Under the pieces are notes generated by a model. The model saw nothing but the letters and a program-made list of their open reading frames with translations. It made no database searches and was not told the origin of the DNA. Shown here one piece after another: positions 57,101-64,000 of a DNA stretch of 64,000 nt (position 1 is the first letter of the stretch; each line of letters starts with the position of its first letter). The stretch comes from Diorhabda sublineata (taxonomy: Eukaryota; Arthropoda; Insecta; Coleoptera; Chrysomelidae): contig NC_079480.1 in the NCBI RefSeq assembly GCF_026230105.1, forward strand, positions 11,078,488-11,142,487. Reading direction: 5' to 3'. The position numbers and the translations under genes are program-made.

Positions 57101-60100
57101 CTGAATAATTCGATATACCGAGAGCCTATACATTTTTTATGTTTGGAGAGAGCTTTTGGGGAATCCGATTCGTTTGCAAATAGAACAAATGCATCTCCTG
57201 TTGCCCTCCCATCCGGTTTTCTAACGAAAAGCACACCGTCTACACCGTCTAACACAGTACAAGGGTTTTCACCAGCAGAGAAGAACTCCAACTGAAATTA
57301 ACGAAAAAATAATAATATTAATATTTGTATTATAAAATTCAAATGCAGTAAACTTAGTTTATAACTACACAGTGTTCAAAAAAAGTATCAGGTATGTGTT
57401 AGTCCAATATAACAAAAACTACTAGTAATTTAGAATTTTTCGTTATTGTTCTTTCTTGAAAAAGACTGAAACTCTTCAATCAATCACAGAAAAAAACCAA
57501 CTCAAGCCACACGCTCGCGATACAAAGTCTCTAGCAAAAAATCTGTAGCTTCCAGTAGTTTTGTGGTTTTATTATCTCAAAGCCATTAGTCTTAGATTTA
57601 TAATTAGTAATCTAAGTTCTTATTTTGGTGAATAGAAAATATTCAACAGCAATTAATCTTAAACAATGAAAAAGGATTGTAATTAACAGTAAAAAAATTT
57701 ACTACTAGTACAACCACTGGCACTACGCTCCTCGCCCTTGGCCTCGTCCACCACAGTCCACCAGTCATCACGGTCCAACACGCTCGGCATCTCCACACCC
57801 TCACACCTAACTCCCGAAGATCCTCTTCGATATCATCCAGCCATAGTTTCATAGCCATAGTATCATCCGCTTTGCGCACCCCTTGCTCCTCAGGCATGCG
57901 TTCCAAGTGACCTAGCCATCTAAGTCCCACCCTCTTGACTTCTGTCACCAGGCTGGGGTCTTCATAGAGCCAGTAGAGCTCGGTGTTTGTACGGCTGTGC
58001 CACACGCTTTGCTCGCACACTGGTCCATATATTCGGTGTAAGATCTTTCGCACCCACGTGTTGAGCAGTCGCTCCTCGCGGATGCTCAACACCCAAGTCT
58101 CGCTAGCGTACATTACAACCGGGCGATAGATCCGCTTTTTCGTTCGTTCAATTCAGTAAGCATGACTTTAGTAGTCGTTGGAAATTGAAGTATGCTCTAT
58201 TTTCCGCTTCCACACGTTCTCTTATTTCGAGTGGTTATTATTTGAATCAACGTTGTTCTTGCTTGGAATCCCACTTTCCCTTCTCGGAATCGGCTGTATA
58301 TTTCTCTTATCTCTTTCCATTTTCTTTGTACACTTTGTACACGCGTTTTTTTCTTCTACACACATAGGATGTCGCTGTTCTGGCACTTACAGTAAAAAAA
58401 GTTTAAATGTGTCAAGTTTATATGAAATTAACCTATCAATATTTAGTGTTTCTTCCTCTGGTGCTGGTAACAGCTTCCAATCGCTTTTTCATGGATCGAA
58501 TAAGTTTCTTTAATCGATCTTCTAGCCCGATTTTTTCTCTAAACTTCATCCTATAAATGCTCGATAGGATTTAAGTCCGAGCTAAGCGCTGGCTAATCCA
58601 TAGAGGAAATTTCATTCCCTAAAATATCTGTTATGTATCGATTTGCTGTTAATCCCCCCTCTCCACCGTCAGTTGCAATAAAAACCGATTAAAACGTCCC
58701 TCCAAACCATCCAGAAACATCCTCTAGAAGCCAAGTTTCCTATTATGCAACAATGTGCGAAACTTTCTCTAGGTGTATTGTATACTCCTCGTCTCCTATC
58801 ACTACCATGCAGGCATACTATGCTTTCGTCTGAAAAGAGAACGAAGCTACATTGTTCGAAAGTTCAATTCACGTGTTCTCAGCAAATGGTAGATGAGCTG
58901 GGGTTAATTTTGTGCCAGTAGCTGGATTTATGGGTCAAGATTAGATGCCTTGAGCCTACTGCTGACTGTCAAGCTAATCCTCGCTCTTGTTGAACTTGAA
59001 CACCGATAAGGACCCGAATTCTCAGCTATGTGCTGACAATGAATCGGTCACTTCACTTGAACGTGTACTTATTTTCCAGAACCGCGTCTTTGATGAAGGT
59101 TACCAATGTCTTGGTAGCGATGGTAAACTTTGGAAACAGCAGACTTACTCATGTACTCTACCATTTCTTCACGCCATGATAAAAAAACATTGTCTCACTC
59201 AGACTAACCATTTTCTCGATGGCTTTTCCCATCACTCACCAGCCCAACTCAATTTTGTGATTGATACATTCATACGAGATATAGCTATCAAATAACAAGA
59301 CTGGTGATATATACTCGTCCTCTATCCCTACATCACTCCATGCAAATCATTAATTGTTAAAAACAGTACAAGAAGTCTTCTTCTGCCAGTTCCTTCAGGA
59401 GACGCACCCTTTTTTCTTTCAAGTTTCAACAGACTCAAATCTTGTTCAATATAATTTTACCTTTTCTAATTGTCAATACCAATATTTTTGTGAGTTTCTT
59501 GTTCAAATATGAGGATTTTTAACACTAGTTTTGCACACACTTTTGGCATATTGAAATTTTCATGTAAAATTTGCCGCATACATTCTTTGTCAATTCTTGT
59601 AGATTCAGCAATCGCACGAACACTTAGGCGATGGGCTTACCAATCAAGACTACCGACTTTTTCGATATTTTCATCCGTTTTTGACGTAGAACGGCGATCC
59701 AATCGTGAATCATCTTCAACATCTTCTCGGCCATCTTGTAAACGCTTAAACCACTCACAACCACGTGGACGCGATAAACATTCATCATCATACACTTTTT
59801 TCAATGAATTATAAGTTTCGGTTGCAGTTTTTCCAAGTTTCATTTGATATTTCAAGTAGTTCTATTTTAACATCGATCATTTTTATGGAAAACAAAAAAA
59901 CGCAGGCAAGGACTACACTGGTTTGTCTACAGAAAGAATAGGCTTCAGGCTAAACAGCTGACAGTCGCTAAACTTTAAACAGCTGATAGTCGCTAAACTT
60001 TGGCGCATGCGTACTTTGTTTTTAGCAAAGCTGGTCACGTTACTCAATAGCTACACCTACACCCTACATCCGCCGCATAATCGAAAATAAAGCAAACAAG

Positions 60101-61299
60101 GACTGCACCCTACCTAGTCATCTTGCGAGTAGTCATAGATACTGCCAAGTTCTGTTTCTCCCCAGTAACACAATTTATGTCAATATAGACACCTCCTGGT
60201 CTAGTAGGTACACCCTTCTCTCAAAACCCAATAAGAAATTGCCTCACCCTTCTTTGGCTCCCACTTACAACCTACCATAACCTTCCCGAAAACTATCTAG
60301 CCTTTCTCAATCGTCTCTACTATCTGCCAACAACTCCTCATAATTCGTCGATGTTGCAGGTTTTCTTTAGTTTCCTTGAATGCATTCATTCATAAGCCAA
60401 ATGAAAGACGACAGAGAAACCAAAATAAACATAGTTCGGTAGATACCTAAGTAAGGATACAAAACTAGAATTATAACAGACAGACAAATAATCAAAAAAT
60501 GGGTGGTGGAAATAAAACAGTTGAAAAATGGGCAAGTAAAGAATTGGAATAGAATCTATAACAGGCCTTATAAATAGAAGGAATACAAGTTAGTTCGGCC
60601 ACAAGCAAAGAATGCAAATTCTAGTGGAAAAAAGTGAAAGAGGACGTTCAAGACTATCGCAATAGCAAAAATCTTAAATAATAAAAAAAAACTGTATCGA
60701 CTACTTGAAACAGAGAGGACAATCAAAATCCATCATTAATTAGCCTAGTTGCATCGTCTGTTTACGGAAATTTCGAAAAAAGAATTTTATATTTCATCAA
60801 AATACTAACGAAATTGCACACTTTCAATTTGTGAAATACAGTTAAGATATAAAGTTAACTTCCGAAAAGTCACATTTTGTAGATGATTCAAACTTTCATA
60901 TTACATTCGGGAGTTTTCTTTATTACAAACTCTCAAATTTTGAGGTTAATATAATGAGAAACGCAAACCCAAAAAAGAAATTAGGCGAATCAACATATGT
61001 ACTCTGTTGTCATTATAAAAATACTCACTACTTGTTTTGCCGAACAATCATACGGCAATCCTCTCATCCTGATAATCACAGCAGCGCCTTTCGACAAAAA
61101 GGCTTGTGCTTCACAACTAGATCCTCCCGCTATTGAAAGAAAATCATTTCCCGTGGCTCTATATACTTCTATCCATCTTGCACCAAGATGGTGCTTATGT
61201 CGCTTCAAAGCCATGTCTCGATGTTCTTGACTAACAAAACGTACTAGAGCTTCCCCGTTTCTTCTTCCTTGTGCCGATAGACACAGAGCTACACCTCCT
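50270..61299 (-). CDS. fus: Epithelial splicing regulatory protein (fusilli), 3' four coding exons
   Basis: This is an RNA-binding splicing regulator with three RRMs, orthologous to fusilli and vertebrate ESRP1/2, which binds UG-rich sites in nuclear pre-mRNA and sets alternative exon choice. Four exons join in frame: 61299-61029, 57291-57076, 54070-53837 and 51103-50270, giving 517 residues and a TAA. Residues 1-50 are the second half of RRM1 (GRRNGEALVRF is RNP1-like). Residues 73-158 are RRM2 (RMRGLPY). Residues 201-291 are RRM3 (RLRGLPY). The rest is a Pro/Gln-rich tail. All introns have GT-AG ends and the last three exon joins are phase 0. The N-terminal exons are outside the window. All reading frames are intact despite introns packed with transposons. 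Confidence 0.93.
51230..51345 (-). pseudogene. Short LINE reverse transcriptase remnant in a fusilli intron
   Basis: On the minus strand, NQSSNYCPIALLPTLSKIIE continues with RLVKKKLL (about 51320-51235), the N-Y-R-P-I-S-L-L-P..SKI.E motif of the LINE RT palm start. Only about 30 codons remain. Confidence 0.6.
51885..52145 (+). repeat. Imperfect tandem pair with a transposase-like acidic tail
   Basis: A block of about 110-120 bp at 51891-52010 (gaaggcaatcaaaaaaagg, cttcttgagaatgg, gacattgagaatctttgcga) recurs at 52032-52140. It reads KKLLENGTDTSEGEDIENLC, a Lys-rich then acidic string like the C-terminus of some pogo transposases. Source not proven. Confidence 0.5.
52146..53836. other. fusilli intron sequence without recognised genes
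   Basis: Unique-looking AT-rich intron sequence. A slightly GC-richer part at 52620-52740 has no domain. Confidence 0.35.
53837..54070 (-). CDS. fus: fusilli exon: linker and RRM3 first half
   Basis: Acceptor ttttatttcag, donor gtatgg. 78 codons in phase 0, from VLNRSSDPKT through a Pro/Gln-rich linker (IPQVPLLPQQ) to DCVRLRGLPYEAQVEHILDF and GVHMVINSQ. Confidence 0.92.
54155..54375. repeat. Inverted pair of hammerhead-like repeats
   Basis: On the minus strand at 54242-54155, cgctgaagacgttaac..gttatcgaaacgcgcgtcag is followed by acagtgtaattgtga. On the plus strand at 54255-54345 acagacgataac.ttg.gttatcaaaacgggcgtcag is followed by acagtgtaattgtgac and a tgttggtgtagtagtggtg tail, then tgtctagtataaat and aacggtaccaaaa. 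The two copies face away from each other around about 54247. The first keeps CTGAAGA and GAAAC; the second has lost the first box and has AAAAC. Confidence 0.65.
54415..54780 (+). pseudogene. IS630/Tc1-like transposase fragment
   Basis: SRKINNSINDFDRSAFRRIV and LPDFKRSTFYNLLNEMGFQY (54440-54595) form the second helix-turn-helix. A deletion leads to ETWVNAGHTKDKVWVN (54635-54680), the region after the first catalytic Asp, which itself is lost. It is related to the element at 2449-3530. Confidence 0.7.
54931..56238 (+). mobile_element. Penelope-like element, truncated, flanked by inverted ends
   Basis: EYVFISLDVVSLSTNIPIT (55048-55105) is an RT motif of Penelope-like elements. NFLGVTLYEINHNIRTEWYT (55225-55288) follows, then LSQQLSNYFNKYDIG (55575-55620) and the GIY-YIG endonuclease with NNIYQVPCTNCDAVYIGQTS and LENRLK (55699-55785). 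After a frame shift it continues SKKHKFNYKDSNIFE, TRKREFLEMVHIHK, ending near 56010. The catalytic YADD part is missing. About 97 bp at 54931-55028 is the inverse of 56142-56238, ending agagacctaaaatcaag. Confidence 0.8.
56120..56152 (+). ncRNA. Hammerhead-like motif at Penelope 3' end
   Basis: ttgatagagactt, loop, aagtcgaaacgtc. A paired stem gactt/aagtc is followed by GAAAC and GUC. The first box (TTGATAGA) differs from CUGANGA by an extra base and a C to T, so activity is doubtful. It corresponds to the hammerhead position known in Penelope pseudo-LTRs. Confidence 0.4.
57076..57291 (-). CDS. fus: fusilli exon: RRM2 body
   Basis: Acceptor ttaatttcag, donor gtatgt. 72 codons in phase 0, starting LEFFSAGENP and including DGRATGDAFVLFA (RNP1-like), KHKKCIGSRYIELFRST and ending EVQQ, the usual ESRP join to the following linker. 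The first codon is TTG and is internal to the protein, not a start. Confidence 0.92.
57643..58140 (-). pseudogene. LINE ORF2 C-terminal fragment, GC-rich
   Basis: The minus-strand frame from 58113 to 57643 reads MYASETWVLSIREERLLNTW, VRKILHRIYGPVCE, LRWLGHLERMPEEQG, KLWLDDIEEDLRELGVRVW. This is the C-terminal portion of a LINE ORF2 after the RT domain (YG.ETW......L...ERK.LR.I.G, then RW.GH..RM, then W.DD...DL). It is open for over 150 codons and richer in GC than its surroundings, so it is probably younger than the other LINE pieces. 5' truncated. Confidence 0.8.
58430..58990 (-). pseudogene. Tc1-like transposase fragment (minus strand)
   Basis: On the minus strand, MD*PALSSDLNPIEHL*DEV (58612-58550) is the last catalytic DLNPIEH.WDE block, followed by IHEKAIGS.YQHQRKKH. 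Upstream, FSDES region words and a GCFWMVWRDVLI piece (about 58745-58690) give the middle of a Tc1 transposase. Many stops. Confidence 0.7.
59490..59880 (-). pseudogene. Mariner transposase N-terminal fragment
   Basis: The minus-strand frame 59855-59637 reads MKYQMKLGKTATETYNSLKK, VYDDECLSRPRGCEWFKRLQ, DGREDVEDDSRLDRRSTSK, DENIEKVGSLDW. Beyond a stop it continues HRLSVRAIAESTRIDKECMR and MPKVCAKLV to about 59500. This is the complete helix-turn-helix half of a mariner, with the WVPR motif replaced by MPKVCAKLV, typical of the family. The catalytic half is missing. Confidence 0.85.
59952..60002. repeat. Short tandem repeat (25 bp, two copies)
   Basis: aaacagctgacagtcgctaa and aaacagctgatagtcgctaa, each followed by acttt, lie next to each other, just outside the mariner fragment. 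Confidence 0.6.
60697..60856 (+). repeat. Direct repeat, copy 1
   Basis: tcgactacttgaaacagaga ... acactttcaatttgtgaaat is found again at 62498-62660 with about nine differences in 160 bases. The exon at 61029-61299 lies between the copies. Confidence 0.8.
61029..61299 (-). CDS. fus: fusilli exon: RRM1 second half and RRM2 start
   Basis: The acceptor ttgtattacag precedes 61299, and the donor gtgagt starts at 61028. The first base completes a codon begun in the missing upstream exon (incoming phase 2). The exon encodes GGVALCLSAQ, GRRNGEALVRF, HKHHLGARWIEVYRATG, a linker, then VIIRMRGLPYDCSAKQV. Confidence 0.9.
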
Positions 61300-61353
61300 C
61301 TGTAATACAAATATACCAATTTATAAATCTAACAGTAAAATTTATAACAAACT

Positions 61354-61561
61354 ATAGGTTTGTTCCAACCTGCTAGTCTGGACCATTCTCGAAACAGTTA
61401 TTGGAAGCGTTTAAATGATATTTTCTACTATCTATCGGTTGGAACACAAAACAGAATCGTTCGTATAATGGTAACTGCTCGCTTGGAACACGTAATCTCT
61501 ATTGCGCAGAATCCTTACCGTACCAAGGACAATTTTTTGGTGGGTTGGAACGAACCATATA
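61354..61561. mobile_element. Small MITE next to a fusilli exon
   Basis: ggtttgttccaacctgct at 61357 and the inverse (ggtgggttggaacgaacc) at 61539-61556 make inverted ends around about 200 bp, 60 bp upstream of the exon acceptor at 61299. No coding content. Confidence 0.65.
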
Positions 61562-61728
61562 TGTAATATTTCTATTTGGACAGTTGGTATGGGAATATGG
61601 GTATATTGCGCATGCTTGAGAATGCGCAGAACCGACTGGAACCTCGGAGGATGGAGAAATCGTTGTTATTCTTAATCGGAACAGCTTCCACTTATAGAAA
61701 CTGTCCATATAGAAGTATTACATATATA
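61557..61728. repeat. Inverted-repeat unit adjoining the MITE
   Basis: atatatgtaatatttctatttggacagtt at 61557-61585 is the inverse of 61699-61728 (aactgtcc, then atagaagtattacatata). The unit shares gcgcatgcttgagaatgcgc and ggaacagcttccactta with 62010-62115. Confidence 0.6.
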
Positions 61729-61984
61729 GAACAAACCTCATGATAATAAGAACTGTAGGAATTAAAGTGTCTAACGAACATTTGATATTTATTTTCATCC
61801 ACTTGACTTAATCGAATTGTTCAATTTGTGAAGGTCTCAACATATTACAATTTTACGTATTAGTATTGTGGTTGAAAAAAATATTTTTGTTTTTTTTTAA
61901 CATTAGATATATGGAAAAAAATTTTACGAGAAGTGGCATCAAAAGAATGAAATGTGCCATTATTAAATATTCATGTTCTCTCTA

Positions 61985-62120
61985 GTTCCAGATACTTCGT
62001 ACACATTGCGCATGCTTGAGAATGCGCAGAATCGAAGGATAGTGAAATCGTTCTCATTCTGTCTTAGTCGGAACAGCTTCCACTTACAGAAATTGCAATA
62101 TAGAAGTTATGGATGGTAGA
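61985..62120 (+). repeat. Second copy of the 61600-61720 sequence
   Basis: cattgcgcatgcttgagaat and gtcggaacagcttccactta repeat those of 61605-61700 in the same orientation, with several differences. Confidence 0.6.
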
Positions 62121-62497
62121 GGTAACGAGTACCATCTCATATGAGAGCTTAGTTTAACAACTGTCCGCTTGTAGACGGTAAATTATAATTCAAAATTTGA
62201 CCATTTGACTCCTGTCGGACGAGATATCACATGATCGTTCAGTTCAGTCTTCCGTCCGTCTTATTTGAATGTTAAAAAATTTTAAAGGACCTCCCTAACG
62301 TAAAGAATTTGATGGACATTTTCTGTAGCACAGAGATGGTTCTCCTTAACTCTACCCTCCATAATAGAAGTATTACATATATGCCGCCACACGCCAATGC
62401 GAATACGATTATCAGCTGAATGGACAGCAGCCGGTGCATCTTTCGAAGACTACAAAAAGTTTTGTGGCAAGATAAAGACGTTCCTACTTTTTTATCG

Positions 62498-62660
62498 ACT
62501 ATTTGAAACAGAGAGGACAATCAAAATCTATAATTAATTAGCCTAGCTGCATCGTCTGTTTACGGAAATTTCGAAAAAAGAATATTATATTTCATCAAAA
62601 TACTAGCGAAATTACACACTTTCAATTTGTGAAATAAAGTTACAGATTGATATAAAGTAA
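62498..62660 (+). repeat. Direct repeat, copy 2
   Basis: The partner of 60697-60856, with the same order of words (gcctagctgcatcgtctgtt, then cggaaatttcgaaaaaagaa). The copies are 1.8 kb apart. Confidence 0.8.
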
Positions 62661-62689
62661 AATGAATATTTGAATGGTCTAAACAACAA

Positions 62690-64000
62690 TCCTGTATAAA
62701 AGTAAAGTAATTTGGGAAGTAAATAAAATATGTAGGTAACGTAAAAAAGTGTGACATACCGTGAGAAGTGAATTAAATATGAGTTATGTACAGTAAGTAA
62801 ATAAGGTGAAACTTAAATGAAATGGTGGCGTACGAAAAAAACAAGAATAAGGTGATTAAATATACTTTTAAAAAATCAAAAAACATGCTTATAAACCACA
62901 TAAAAGTAAAAAGTTAAGAATAATTTTTATTATAAGCTTAAATCAATAATAAATGAAAAAAATAATATAATAACTTTCAAGTTTGATGTGCTTTGAAAGC
63001 GTGTTTTTTAATGTTTCAAACTATATTTTTCACTTGTTATTTTCACATGTTATGAAAGCCTGTTTTTTTGTTTTTTCCATCGATTTATTGTCAAAAATGG
63101 AAGTTCTGATCATTAATATTGTAAAACTCCAACAGAGGATGGATACATGGATTCTCGAACAATATAATAAAATTTAACAAAGGGCAGACGATTTTAAAAA
63201 TTTGTTTCGATGTAAACAAAAAATTTTCAAAGATAATTCCTAATAAAAAATTGTATTAACAAAATTTGAACCCACGACCGTCGTATTCGGAGGTTGACAC
63301 CTTAGCTCGCTCGGTTAACGAACGCAATTAAAGTAATGGGATATACTAACAATAATAAGCCACTTGCTCTTAGTCCAAAGGAGAGTTACGAACAAGCTCA
63401 CAAACAAAAGCAAAATTGAATGTTCGAATGATGTTCAAAACGGACCAGAAAAATTTTAAAATAAAAGAGAAAGTGAACTGAATGTTGTAAGTAGCTTACA
63501 GAAGACAAAAATGAGGTGAAAAGTGGATTTAATGTTTTAGTGGTGTCCAAAAAGAGTCATAATGAGTAATAAAGTGAATAAAAAATGTATGTGGTGAACA
63601 AAAAGGATAAGAATAAGATAAAATGTAGTGAAAATTAATTAAATATTTAAGTGGGGCAAGGGAAGTGCCATTATATGTTTAAAATAAGGTAGCATGTAGC
63701 TTTGAGTGGTATACAAAAAAGACAAGAATATAGTAAAATAAGATGAAAAGTGATAACAATGGATGAATTGTGTAGAAAAAGGACCAGAGTAATTTTAAAG
63801 TGAATTGATTGTATTAGTGGTATAGAAAAAGGATCCAAATATGGTAAAATAATGTTAAAATTATTTAGGGGTATTCAGAAAGGGACGATTTTAAATTGAA
63901 TTCAAAAAAATTGTGTTGCAAAAGTAAATAGAAGGGGAATAAAATGAACCATCATTATTTAAAAGTAAAATTAATGATACAAAAAGAATCAGGATAATGT
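62690..64000. repeat. Degenerate tandem array with about 55-65 bp period
   Basis: A loosely repeated pattern (aagtg, gtggt.ta.aaaaaggat, aagaata.ggtaaaataag, gtgaa.tgaatt) recurs through 62690-62880 and more clearly through 63405-64000. Units are diverged by substitutions and indels. The intervening part (62900-63400) includes a tRNA-derived sequence. It continues past the window end. Confidence 0.5.
63253..63325 (-). ncRNA. tRNA-derived sequence (possible SINE head)
   Basis: On the minus strand taaccgagcgagctaagg resembles an A box with a D-arm, and after about 30 bases gggttcaaat resembles a B box. The spacing fits tRNA internal promoters and the A-box part is closest to Ser/Leu-type tRNAs. 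The anticodon and T stems do not pair well, so a functional tRNA is unlikely; a SINE head is more plausible. Confidence 0.45.

Noticed and set aside
58178..58513. 111-codon plus-strand frame rich in Ser, Phe and Leu
   Set aside because: It has no domain and overlaps the Tc1 remnant on the opposite strand.
58987..59295. 102-codon plus-strand frame with a start
   Set aside because: It looks protein-like at first, but it lies on the opposite strand to the Tc1 remnant that ends near 58990 and may be antisense to its continuation. No family was recognised, so it is not called.
59509..59814. 101-codon plus-strand frame
   Set aside because: It is antisense to the mariner HTH fragment on the minus strand.
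63253..63325. A functional tRNA gene
   Set aside because: A- and B-box-like words are present, but the stems do not pair and no intact cloverleaf can be drawn. It was kept only as tRNA-derived.
1..64000. CRISPR arrays, bacterial operons or defence systems
   Set aside because: The sequence is clearly animal nuclear DNA with introns. No regularly spaced direct repeats with unique spacers were seen.

Overview
This window looks like a piece of an insect nuclear genome. It is AT-rich and intron-containing, crowded with decayed class II transposons (several mariner lineages, Tc1/IS630, pogo/Tigger, PIF/Harbinger, and two less usual terminal-inverted-repeat families), and carries LINE and Penelope-like retroelement fragments. 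A beetle is possible from the repeat flavour, but the order is not proven by anything seen here.

Only one host gene can be named with confidence. It is a minus-strand gene for an epithelial splicing regulatory protein (ESRP1/2, Drosophila fusilli), of which four consecutive in-frame coding exons lie at 61299-61029, 57291-57076, 54070-53837 and 51103-50270. They encode the second half of RRM1, all of RRM2 and RRM3, and a Pro/Gln-rich C-terminal tail, 517 residues in all. The first exons lie beyond the right edge. Its introns are full of transposon debris on both strands. Two further minus-strand blocks near 20.2 and 23.2 kb look like possible terminal exons of unrecognised genes, at low confidence.

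Layout: 0.7-1.1 kb, deleted mariner; 2.45-3.53 kb, IS630/Tc1-like pseudogene; 4.9-5.4 kb, LINE RNase H tail; 6.6-7.1 kb, mariner; 7.9-8.3 kb, foldback element; 8.7-9.2 kb, Penelope-like endonuclease fragment, with a hammerhead-like repeat at 9.8 kb; 10.26-12.72 kb, an element with TTAA-type ends; 13.1-13.9 kb, Tc1; 14.4 kb, second hammerhead-like repeat; 15.15-16.24 kb, mariner with both ends; 16.7-18.1 kb, mariner, LINE and a mariner-derived MITE; 19.15 kb, mariner 5' end; 21.4-22.84 kb, PIF/Harbinger pieces; 24.3-27.99 kb, LINE, Penelope end, Tigger, a mariner-like element and IS630; 30.0-32.5 kb, a possible MITE and a 367-bp tandem repeat; 32.9-35.2 kb, mariner derivatives; 36.3 kb, LINE; 38.97-42.72 kb, a 3.75-kb element with an exact 8-bp target duplication and a nested Tigger fragment; 45.2-46.5 kb, a pogo-type pseudogene with a zinc-finger tail; 47.5-48.3 kb, a second foldback element; 48.9-49.2 kb, Tc1; 50.3-61.3 kb, the fusilli gene; 62.7-64 kb, degenerate tandem repeats and a tRNA-derived sequence.

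The most interesting non-coding signal is a recurring motif: a box close to CUGANGA, a short hairpin whose stem changes sequence but stays paired, then GAAAC and a nearby (G/A)UC. It occurs in dispersed repeats at 9.8, 14.4 and 54.2-54.3 kb and, in shorter form, at Penelope-type 3' ends at 25.4 and 56.1 kb. This resembles the hammerhead ribozyme core, which is known from Penelope-like elements and some animal satellites. Nearly every mobile element here is broken by stops, frameshifts or deletions, so none is expected to move by itself.
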